From NCBI GenBank assembly GCA_965276815.1, contig CBDIBE010000011.1, positions 1-64,000 of the forward strand: a DNA stretch of 64,000 nt, in the 5' to 3' direction. Origin of the DNA: JAVVHH01 sp965276815. GTDB taxonomy: Bacteria; Pseudomonadota; Alphaproteobacteria; Acetobacterales; Acetobacteraceae. Position 1 is the first letter of the stretch, and every line of letters starts with the position of its first letter. The notes beneath the pieces were generated by a model. That model had not been told where the DNA came from. It ran no database searches and worked only from the letters and a program-made list of their open reading frames with translations. Both the position numbers and the translations under genes were made by a program. Below, piece by piece: positions 7,901 to 15,244 of this stretch.

Positions 7901-10900
7901 GCTGCGGCTCGGCTCGTCCACCGCCGGCACCCTCACCCTCGGCCCGGCGAGCGCCAACCTCGACCTCACCACGGTCGGCGCCGGCATCAGCGAGCTCGAC
8001 CTGCTGAGCGGCGCCACGATCAGCCAGCCCGCCGGCAACAGCGTCATCGTCCCCACACTGACCGCCAACGGCGCCTCGGTCTCCCTGCAGGGCTCGAACA
8101 ACCAGGTCACCGTCCTCGGCGGCTCCGGCGCCACCACCGGCACCTTCAGCCTCAACGACAAGGCAAGCCTGACCCTCACCGGCCCGGTCACCGTCCCCTC
8201 AGGCCAAACCATCACCCTCACCGCCGACCAGCTCACCTACGGCCCGGCCGCGATGGTCAATTCCGGCAGCACCGGCGCCGTCACGCTGCAACCCCACTCG
8301 CCCGGCAGTATGATCTCGCTCGGCGCCCTGCTGCCCTCGGGCACCACCCCGGTGCCGATCACCACCGGCATGCTCACGGTCGGCTCGCTGGCAACCGCGT
8401 CGATCACGATCGCCTCCGCCTTCAACCTGTCCGATGTCGGCACGCTCAACCTGATCGCCGCCGGGCCGATCCTCGGCGCCGGCGGCGGCATCACCGTCCC
8501 CCGCCTCACCGGCCACTCGGGAAGCGCCACCCTCACTGGCACCAACTTCATCGACACGCTTGGCCCGTTCACCACCAGTACCGGCTTCGCCCTGACCGAC
8601 GCCCAACCGCTCACCGTGACCGGACCAGTCTCCGACGGCGCCTCGATTGCGCTGAACGTAGCCGGCGGCCTCACCTTGCTGGGCAACCTGACCGCGCCCT
8701 CCGTCTCCCTTGCCGCCACCGGCGCCATCAGCCAGCCCGCCGGCCTTATCGACGCGACCACGCTCAGCGGCTCCGCCAGCACCGCAAGCTTCGGCCAAGC
8801 CTCGAACACCGTCACCAACATCGGCACCTTCACCACATCAGGCAATTTCGCGCTCACCGACAGCGTCACCCTCAACGTGACCGGCCCGGTGTCTGTCGGC
8901 ACCGGCGAAACGCTCTCCCTGATCGACAACAACGTCCAGATTCAACCGGGCGGCAGCCTCGCCGCACCCGGCGGCACCGTCGTCATGGCGCCGCTTACCC
9001 CAGGCACCGCTTTTACCCTCGGCAGCTTCGTCCCGGTCGGCGGCATTACCGCCAACACGCTGCAGGTCGGCTCGCTGGCCACCGGCGACATCACCATCAC
9101 CGGCACCTTCTATCTGCCCTCGATCAATGAACTCGATCTGATCAGCGGCGCCAGCATCACCGAGGCCCCCAACGCGACCCTGCACGTCGGCGTCCTGACC
9201 GGCCAAGCCGCCAGCGCGTCGTTCAACGGCCCCAACGAGGTCGGAAATCTCGGTCAGTTCACCACCTTAACCGGGTTCTCGCTGGCCAACGGCCAAAGCC
9301 TCACAGTGACCGGGCCGATCCAGGACAACACGAGCATCGCCCTGAGCGTAAACGGCAACCTCCAGCTACAGGGCAACCTCGATGCGCCCTCGATCTCGCT
9401 AATTGCGACCGGCGGCATCTCCCAGCTCTCCGGCAGCATCATCGCCGGCAGTCTGACCGGCAGCGCCGGGGTCGCCGCCAACCTTCCCACCAGCACTAAC
9501 CAGATCGCCGAACTCGGTCCGTTCACCGCCGCAACCAGCTTCGCGCTCACCGACGCCACCAACCTCGCCGTCGCCGGGACGATCGACCCCCCCGACGTCA
9601 CACTCAATGTGGCCGGCGACCTCGCCATCACCGCTCCCATCGATGGCGACCTCGTCACGCTCAACGCGACCGGCGCGATCAGCCAATCCGGATTGGGGAC
9701 GATCGCCGCGTCCACGCTGACCGGTTCCGCCGCCTCGGCTACGCTGCCTCTGCTCAACGACGTCGCCACCCTGGCCAGCTTCGCCACCGGCACCGGCTTC
9801 GTGCTGAACAACGCCGAAGACTTGACCGTCGCCGGCCCGGTGACCGACAAGATCGGCATCAGCCTGAGCACCCAAGGCACCCTCCTGCTCCAGGGCAACC
9901 TCACCGCCCCCACCATCGCGCTCACCGCCATCACCAACCAGCTCGCCCTCTTGGGCGGCGGCGGCGGCGCGGCAACCCTGCCCGGCGACATCACCCAGAC
10001 CGCCGGCCTCCTCTCCGCCTCCCGTCAATTGACGCTCACCGCCGCCGACGCAATCGACCAGACTGGCGGCAGCATCGCCACCACCATCCTGACCGGATCG
10101 TCCGGCAGCACGACCACGCTCGGCCAGTCCAACGCGGTGACCACCCTCGGCAGCTTCACCAGCGTCGGCGGCTTCGTGCTGAATAACACACAAGGCCTTG
10201 CCATATCCGGCCCGGTCACCGACAACACGAGCATCAGCCTCGCCACCACCGGCCCGCTCACCCTCGCCGGCATGCTCAACGCGCCGCTCGTGACCCTGAC
10301 CGCGACGGCCGGCGCCATCACCCAGCCCGCCGGCAGCATCACCGCCACCACACTTTCCGGCAACGCCGCCAGTGTCGCGCTGAATCAGGGCAACGCCATC
10401 ACCAACCTCGGCAGCTTCGTCAGCACCGGAGACTTCGCCCTCTCGGACGCGGTCGCCTTGAACGTGACCGGCGCCGTTTCGGCCGGCATGGGCGACACGC
10501 TCGCGCTCGCCAGCGACACCATCCAAATCCAACTTGGCGGCAGCCTCGCCGCCTCCAACGGCACCGTCGCCCTGGCCCCGCTGACGCCTGGCACGCCGCT
10601 CACCATCAGCAGCTCGACGCCGACCAGCAACATCACAGCCAGCACGCTGCAATTCGGCTCCCCAACGACTGGCAACATCACCATCAACGGCACCTTCGAC
10701 CTCGCCACGATCAACACGCTCGACCTCGTCAGCGGCGCCGCCATCACCGAGAGCGCCGGCGCCAGCCTGACCGTCGCCACGCTCACCGGCCAGGCCACCA
10801 GCGCGACGCTCGACGGCCCGAACCAGATCGGCACCCTCGGCCCGTTTTCCACCACCGCCGGCTTCGCGCTCACCAACGCCCAAGACCTCAACGTCACTGG

Positions 10901-12095
10901 CGCGCTGACCGGCAACGGACCGATCCAGATCAACGCGTCGGGCTATACGCTGACCCTCAACGGCATGGTCAGCGCGCCCACCTTAACCCTCAATGCGCTC
11001 ACCATCCTGCAGCCTGCCGGCACGATCCAGACCGGCGAACTGAACGGCGCCGCGACCACCGCCAGCCTGAGCGGCAACATCGCGACGCTCGGCACCTTCA
11101 CCGGCACCGGTCCAGCCTCCAGCCTCCAGCTCAGCGACACCTCCGCGCTGCTCTTCGACGGAGCGGTCACCGGATATGGGACCGTCTCGCTTAGCAGCTC
11201 GGCATCCATATTGCTCAGCGGCAATTTCAACGCCTCGTCCCTGACATTCAACGTGCCAAACGGCTCAATCTCCGCAGGCGACACCCTGACCGTCGGCACG
11301 CTATCGGGCACCGCGGGGCAGGGCGTTCAGTTCAGTGGCAGCGGCGCGGACCGGGTCGGCACGCTGGGCAATGTGAATGCAAGCACGATCAACTTGGTCG
11401 ACGCACAGGACCTGACCGTGGCCGGAACCCTGGTCGCCGGCACGGTCAACCTCTCCGCCACCGCAAGCCTGACGCTGCAGACCGGCTCCATCATCAGCGG
11501 CAACGTCTCGCTCGGCGTCACGCCCGGCTCCGGCGGCGGCGCGCAATTGGTACAGGCCGGCGAGACCATCATCGCGCCGGCAGCCGTCGGCGGCACCGGC
11601 ATGCTCTCCCTGTCGCTGCCCAGCACCAACGGCACCCTGTCGCTGAATTCCCTCGTCGCGCCCTCGCTCGACGTCACGCTCAACCTCGGTTCCGGCACCG
11701 CCACCGGCACCCTGATCGCCGGCGCGCTGCAAGTGAACGGATCCGGCGGCGCCGCCTCGCTCGCCGGCCAAGTCGCCGGCCAAACCGGCGGCCAGGCCGC
11801 CACAATCTCCACCATCAGCCCGGCCATCAGCGCCGCCTACCAGCTCAATGGCTGCACCATCGCAACTTCCTGCACGGTGCAAGTGGTCCCGCCGCCACCC
11901 AGCACCCCCACCACCACCCCGCCCGAGAAACTCCTCTACATCTCCTCGCTGGCCCCAAAAGCTTTCTATGAGTCGACCCTCGGCGACATCTTCGTCCCGA
12001 ATTTCTTCGTCACCGACCTCATCACCATCGGCGTCGCCCGCGACCCGAACGATCCCGATTTGATCCTGCCCAACATCTCGGACCGGGATTACTGA
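4968..12095 (+). CDS. TpsA-type exoprotein with filamentous haemagglutinin N-terminal secretion domain
   Basis: This 2375-aa secreted beta-helix protein is the partner of the upstream TpsB. The ATG at 4968 gives a long, Arg-rich signal peptide (about 45 residues, ending THAHAQ-like at FATQAHAQ) as seen in TPS exoproteins. The haemagglutination-activity/TPS domain follows (about residues 45-200), with INWQSFNVGSQQSVQFNQP, ANGGIIITNPSGVMFSRGSQ (an NPNG-like motif) and INASLIVS-like strands. The body is made of Gly/Ala/Thr/Ser-rich repeats, many with the pattern LxVTGPVxxxxSIxLxxxGxLxLxGxLxAP. The extreme C-terminus is different: a Pro-rich linker, then PEKLLYISSLAPKAFYEST and an acidic, non-repetitive end. 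It encodes no recognised toxin domain, so an adhesin or surface-matrix role is likely. Only 1 nt separates it from the CHAT gene. Confidence 0.88.
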   Translation: MARRAGTRLLVRTVRRGRASLLRSTALQAATLAVFATQAHAQAPNAHPTGGQVVAGTASIGQTSSTTTINQSTQRAAINWQSFNVGSQQSVQFNQPNASAVTLNRVNGPDPSAIAGRISANGGIIITNPSGVMFSRGSQVNAASLIVSAPGITNQNFMAGRLVFDQTPNPNAQVSNAGTITIKQAGLAALVAPSVANSGTIIARMGHVVLAGAEAHTIDLYGDGLMSIDVTKQVEQVPIGPDGKPVTALVTNTGTVIANGGTVQISARAADGIIQNLVDAGGRIQANTAGGHTGRIEIEGVGGSLEISGRVAANGGPGQAGGRIAINASGTVALGATARVTANGHTHGGIIALGTTIARARAGRAAALNPAATSPGIPAGTASQVTVASGAIVAANGRGTGNGGTITALSTQQTTIAGQLQARGGQTAGSGGVVEASSQGVLNLVTFPDTAAPHGTPGTIYLDPYNLIIGTGTPAATFNPGSYPQTGQNDPPTTGTSYISPAQIEAASASGNSSTIRIEALNDLTVQEPLNLSNGASSVGSSLSLYAGHDLSILASIDLGYYYGGGAPAASSLTLQAVHQLIIGPTVTGGAPVSLTGFGDFTFLATSPPTSQTDSSISVEAGTVMNTQGAILFKAANEIDFGPNVQITAGPNPSQTTDLTGIDVYGGLDITAVQGATLTVNAGATAASPHLSLYAGRDIALYPSGVQLNGAGTLTIAAGSSIPGAGASVPGAGASILGAGASVPGGGITTAPAPVASGSVTVGGSASLTGGNISITSGAQGAIEFDAGSSVTGSGFGTTVLVASGSGGTSIGGALNSAAGTTELDSGGPVIEPATGALTATDLNGYALSYALLGQANHIQAIGANYAETLGATGGNVQIVDQAALTIGSSNGSVGGGIAVPAAGTIDLQTDSLTLKPGIVHPLPNNPSSLPFSLAAPSGTVAIEPYTSGTPVELLQGPGTPGALSIRYATLNDVDTDTLRLGSSTAGTLTLGPASANLDLTTVGAGISELDLLSGATISQPAGNSVIVPTLTANGASVSLQGSNNQVTVLGGSGATTGTFSLNDKASLTLTGPVTVPSGQTITLTADQLTYGPAAMVNSGSTGAVTLQPHSPGSMISLGALLPSGTTPVPITTGMLTVGSLATASITIASAFNLSDVGTLNLIAAGPILGAGGGITVPRLTGHSGSATLTGTNFIDTLGPFTTSTGFALTDAQPLTVTGPVSDGASIALNVAGGLTLLGNLTAPSVSLAATGAISQPAGLIDATTLSGSASTASFGQASNTVTNIGTFTTSGNFALTDSVTLNVTGPVSVGTGETLSLIDNNVQIQPGGSLAAPGGTVVMAPLTPGTAFTLGSFVPVGGITANTLQVGSLATGDITITGTFYLPSINELDLISGASITEAPNATLHVGVLTGQAASASFNGPNEVGNLGQFTTLTGFSLANGQSLTVTGPIQDNTSIALSVNGNLQLQGNLDAPSISLIATGGISQLSGSIIAGSLTGSAGVAANLPTSTNQIAELGPFTAATSFALTDATNLAVAGTIDPPDVTLNVAGDLAITAPIDGDLVTLNATGAISQSGLGTIAASTLTGSAASATLPLLNDVATLASFATGTGFVLNNAEDLTVAGPVTDKIGISLSTQGTLLLQGNLTAPTIALTAITNQLALLGGGGGAATLPGDITQTAGLLSASRQLTLTAADAIDQTGGSIATTILTGSSGSTTTLGQSNAVTTLGSFTSVGGFVLNNTQGLAISGPVTDNTSISLATTGPLTLAGMLNAPLVTLTATAGAITQPAGSITATTLSGNAASVALNQGNAITNLGSFVSTGDFALSDAVALNVTGAVSAGMGDTLALASDTIQIQLGGSLAASNGTVALAPLTPGTPLTISSSTPTSNITASTLQFGSPTTGNITINGTFDLATINTLDLVSGAAITESAGASLTVATLTGQATSATLDGPNQIGTLGPFSTTAGFALTNAQDLNVTGALTGNGPIQINASGYTLTLNGMVSAPTLTLNALTILQPAGTIQTGELNGAATTASLSGNIATLGTFTGTGPASSLQLSDTSALLFDGAVTGYGTVSLSSSASILLSGNFNASSLTFNVPNGSISAGDTLTVGTLSGTAGQGVQFSGSGADRVGTLGNVNASTINLVDAQDLTVAGTLVAGTVNLSATASLTLQTGSIISGNVSLGVTPGSGGGAQLVQAGETIIAPAAVGGTGMLSLSLPSTNGTLSLNSLVAPSLDVTLNLGSGTATGTLIAGALQVNGSGGAASLAGQVAGQTGGQAATISTISPAISAAYQLNGCTIATSCTVQVVPPPPSTPTTTPPEKLLYISSLAPKAFYESTLGDIFVPNFFVTDLITIGVARDPNDPDLILPNISDRDY
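7128..7211 (+). repeat. 21-bp tandem repeat within tpsA
   Basis: Three near-identical 21-bp units (7128-7148, 7149-7169, 7170-7190) plus a degenerate fourth encode a seven-residue repeat of the type SVPGAGA. The units differ by one to two bases, so copy number may vary by slippage without breaking the frame. Confidence 0.85.
8814..9285 (+). repeat. tpsA supra-repeat, copy A
   Basis: This block of about 157 codons begins near TNIGTFTTSGNFALTD and ends near LGQFTTLTGF. It corresponds to copy B at 10401-10872 with a constant offset of 1587 nt at both ends, so there is no net indel. Shared landmarks are a LNVTGPV/AVS segment, IQIQPGGSLAA-like, LTPGT, a TANTLQ-like segment and LDLISGASITE. Confidence 0.7.
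10401..10872 (+). repeat. tpsA supra-repeat, copy B
   Basis: Second copy of the block at 8814-9285, with the order TNLGSFVSTGDFALSD, NVTGAVS, IQIQLGGSLAAS, LAPLTPGT, LDLVSGAAITES, LTGQATSATLDGPNQIGTLG. Divergence from copy A is substantial at the nucleotide level, so the duplication is old. Confidence 0.7.
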
Positions 12096-12096
12096 G

Positions 12097-15000
12097 ATGC
12101 GCGCTCCCACCCCAAAACGCTTCACCCCGGCGAACACAAGCCAGCGCCTTATCGCCTGCCTCGCCGCCTCGGCCGCCCTCTTGCTCGCAAGCTGCGCCGA
12201 GCCCCCGCCCGACGCCTATTTCAGCCGGACAACCAACGCCGGCCGGGGCATCTCGATCGGCAACAACGCCGCCAACGAAGCCTGCGTCGAGCAGCCACGC
12301 GGTGCGTCCAACACGGTGGACGTCTTCTGCGGCACCTGGCAGCAGCCCAGCGCCACCGTCACCCGCATCGGACCCGGCGGCCCGGATACCCTCGCCGCCA
12401 TCGCCACCACCGGGCCATGGCGCGCCGGACTCGACGTCCGCTTCGTCTGCCAAGCCGCGCAATCCACCACCGTGCTCGACGGCCCCGCCCTCGTCATCGC
12501 CTGCAACCGCAAGGTCGGCGGCTGGCCGCAAGTCGCCCTCGTCGCCTCCGTCGGCGGCCAAACCTACGAGGCCGACGGCATCCAGCCCGCGCTGCCCGTC
12601 ATCTCGCGCGCGATCGGCATCATGTCCGGCCGCGTCTCCCCCGCTGCCGCCTCCAGCCTGCCCGCCTCCGGCGCCGACGCGCTCATGGCCAGCCGCCTCG
12701 CCGCGCAAGCCTTCGGCGCCGGCGATATCGGCCAATACCAGCAGCTCATGCTCGCCGGCACTCGCGCCAACCTCGCCGAAAGCTACGTCGCCGCCGAGGA
12801 AGCCTACCGCGCCGCGCTCGCCATCCAGCAAAAGGCGCTCGGCAAGAACACGCCCGACGCCGCCCCCACCCTGGCGCTGATCGCCCTGCAGCTCTCCGAC
12901 CAGGGCCGCTATTCCGAGGCCGACCAGGTCTTCGCCGAATCCGCCCGCCTCGCCCCCCGCGCCAACGACCCGGCCGCGCGGGCCAAGCTGCTGCACTACG
13001 AGGCGCTCAACGAGTTCAACCAGCACCACAACGAAAAGGCGCTGGCCCTGCTGCGCGAGGCCGAGTCCCGCTACGCCGCCCTGCTGCCCCGCGAAGCGCT
13101 GACCCCCCACGTCTACGCCGGCGGCGCTTTCGCCCTCGCCCGCGCCGGCGCCGCCCAGGTCAACAACCCGATCCCCGACTCCAATGTCGTCATCGACCCG
13201 ACCCAGCAGAGCTACATCCTCGGCGTCATCGAGACCCGCCGCTATCAGGCGATCGTCCTGCGCGACCTCGGCCACGTCGCGGAAAGCGATGCGGCAACCC
13301 AAAGCGCCTCCAACCTGGCCCTCGACCAAGCGATGCGCCAGCCGATCCTCACCGCCAGGCTCATGCGCACCGCCGCGGTCAGCGAAGCGCGGGGTGGCGA
13401 CACCGGCGATGCCGCGGCCGGCCTCGGCCTGTCCACCATCGCCTTCGGCCAGGCGCTGCCCGGTACTCGCCCCGTCGCCTCCACCGAAATGCTCCGCGCC
13501 GCCGAGCAGGAGCGCAACGGCGACACCGGGGGCGCCTTGGAGTCCTGCCGCGCGGCGACCGCGCTGCTGCGCGAGCTGAAAGCCGGCGCGCCGCCCGACC
13601 TGCTCGAACCCTGCCTGGCCATCTACGCCAAATCCGCCGCCAGCGCCGGCGGGTCGCGCGGCCAGACGCTGCTCGCCGAGATGTTCGACGCCGCCCAGCA
13701 AGGCCAAGGCAGCATCACCAGCGAGCAGATTGCCCGCGCCACCGCCCGCCTTGCCGAGAACGCCAGGGATCCCAAGGTGGGCGAGGCCATCCGCCGCCGC
13801 GAGAACATCGGCGACCGCCTTGCCGATCTGACCCGGCAGCGCGACGCCGTCACCCTGCTCAACAACGGCACCGAGCTGCCTGGCCAGTTCGGCCATCTTC
13901 CGCCCGCCGCCCAGCTCGACGCCTCGATCGCCGAAACCCGCAACCAGCTCGCCGATGCCGACGCCGCCCTGCAGACCGCATCCCCGAATTTCGGCCAGCT
14001 CGTGCAGGAAGTGGTGCCCGCGTCCGACGTGCTCGCCGCGCTCCGACCCGGCGAAGCCTTTGCCTCGATCTCCCTCGGCACCAATTCCGGCTGGGTCTTC
14101 CTGCTGCGCAGCGGCGCCATCACCGCCGCCCCGCTCGCCGCCAGCCCCGCCCAGATCGGCACCCTGGTTAAACGTTTCCGCGCCAGCGTGGAGGCCGGCC
14201 CCGACGGCAATCTCCGCCCCTTCGACACCGCCGCCGCGCAAGGCCTCTACGCCGCCACCCTGGCCCCAGTCGCCGCCCGCCTCGCCGGGGCGCAGAGCCT
14301 GATCGTCGCCCCCACCGGCCCCCTGCTCTCGGTCCCGTTCAACGCCCTGCTCACCGGCCCCGCCGGGCCCGACCTCGCCGCGGCACCCTGGCTGGTCAAG
14401 CAATTCGCCATCGCCCATGTCCCCGCCGCCGCCAACTTCGTCTCGCTCCGCCGCATCGCCGGCACCTCGCGCGCCGCCCAGCCCTGGTACGGCCTCGGCG
14501 CTTTCAAACCCGTCACCCTCGCGCAAGCCGAGCGCACCTTCCAAGGCCCGACCTGCGTCGAGAGCGCCAAGCTCTTCGCCAGCCTGCCGCCTCTGCCCTT
14601 CGCCGCCAAGGAACTCGAAGCCTCCCGGGCCCTGCTCGGCGGCTCGCCTTCCGACGAGCTGCTCGGCGCCAGCTACACCGCCCCCGCGGTCCTGAATGCC
14701 GGCCTGAAGAACTTCCGCATCCTGCACTTCGCCTCCCACGCCCTCTTGCCGGCCGAGTTAAGCTGCTCGCCGGAGCCGGCCATCGTTACTTCAGCGCCCG
14801 CCGGCGCGCCGAACGCCAACGGCGCCCTGCTCACCGCCTCGCTCGTCGCCAGCATGGATCTCGACGCCGATGCGGTGATCCTCTCCGCCTGCAACTCCGC
14901 CGGCCCCGAAGGTCCCGCCGGCGAAAGCCTCTCCGGCCTCGCCCGCGCCTTCTTCTACGCCGGCGCCCGCGCCATGCTGGTCACCCATTGGTCGGTCAAC

Positions 15001-15237
15001 GACCAGGCCTCCGCCTTCCTCGTCGCCGACACGCTGCGCCGCCTCAAGGCCGGCACCGATGGCGGCCTCGCCGGCTCGCTGCGCGGCGCCGAACTCGGCC
15101 TGCTCGAAGCCGCCGGCAAGGCCATGCCCGCCGAGCTCTCCCACCCGTTCTACTGGGCGCCCTTCGCCCTGATCGGCGAAGGCGGCGCCCCGCAACGCGC
15201 GGCAGAGGCTTCGCCGGGACCTACCTCTCCGCTATAG
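12097..15237 (+). CDS. CHAT-domain (caspase-like) TPR lipoprotein
   Basis: This 1046-aa protein has a lipoprotein signal: positively charged N-terminus, hydrophobic core and lipobox LLAS-Cys33, with Ala at +2, consistent with outer-membrane sorting. The middle part (about residues 210-320) has TPR-like helices around YVAAEEAYRAALAIQQKALG and LLHYEALNEFNQHHNEKALA. The C-terminal third is a CHAT domain, a clan CD caspase/separase-like fold. The probable catalytic His is in ILHFASHA (His881) and the probable Cys is in VILSACNSAG (Cys932), followed by GLARAFFYAGARAMLVTHWSV. Both catalytic residues are kept, so peptidase activity is plausible. Its start lies 1 nt after the tpsA stop and the kinase follows 7 nt after its own stop. 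The likely substrate is the exoprotein or another envelope protein; this is inference. Confidence 0.85.
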   Translation: MRAPTPKRFTPANTSQRLIACLAASAALLLASCAEPPPDAYFSRTTNAGRGISIGNNAANEACVEQPRGASNTVDVFCGTWQQPSATVTRIGPGGPDTLAAIATTGPWRAGLDVRFVCQAAQSTTVLDGPALVIACNRKVGGWPQVALVASVGGQTYEADGIQPALPVISRAIGIMSGRVSPAAASSLPASGADALMASRLAAQAFGAGDIGQYQQLMLAGTRANLAESYVAAEEAYRAALAIQQKALGKNTPDAAPTLALIALQLSDQGRYSEADQVFAESARLAPRANDPAARAKLLHYEALNEFNQHHNEKALALLREAESRYAALLPREALTPHVYAGGAFALARAGAAQVNNPIPDSNVVIDPTQQSYILGVIETRRYQAIVLRDLGHVAESDAATQSASNLALDQAMRQPILTARLMRTAAVSEARGGDTGDAAAGLGLSTIAFGQALPGTRPVASTEMLRAAEQERNGDTGGALESCRAATALLRELKAGAPPDLLEPCLAIYAKSAASAGGSRGQTLLAEMFDAAQQGQGSITSEQIARATARLAENARDPKVGEAIRRRENIGDRLADLTRQRDAVTLLNNGTELPGQFGHLPPAAQLDASIAETRNQLADADAALQTASPNFGQLVQEVVPASDVLAALRPGEAFASISLGTNSGWVFLLRSGAITAAPLAASPAQIGTLVKRFRASVEAGPDGNLRPFDTAAAQGLYAATLAPVAARLAGAQSLIVAPTGPLLSVPFNALLTGPAGPDLAAAPWLVKQFAIAHVPAAANFVSLRRIAGTSRAAQPWYGLGAFKPVTLAQAERTFQGPTCVESAKLFASLPPLPFAAKELEASRALLGGSPSDELLGASYTAPAVLNAGLKNFRILHFASHALLPAELSCSPEPAIVTSAPAGAPNANGALLTASLVASMDLDADAVILSACNSAGPEGPAGESLSGLARAFFYAGARAMLVTHWSVNDQASAFLVADTLRRLKAGTDGGLAGSLRGAELGLLEAAGKAMPAELSHPFYWAPFALIGEGGAPQRAAEASPGPTSPL

Positions 15238-15244
15238 AAACGGC

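Noticed and set aside
9240..9520. CRISPR-like repetition in tpsA
   Set aside because: Repeats are diverged, in-frame and protein-coding without regular spacers.
12022..14739. 905-codon open frame antisense to the CHAT gene
   Set aside because: Gly/Ala/Asp-rich with no recognisable domain. It is a by-product of GC-rich third positions on the true coding strand.
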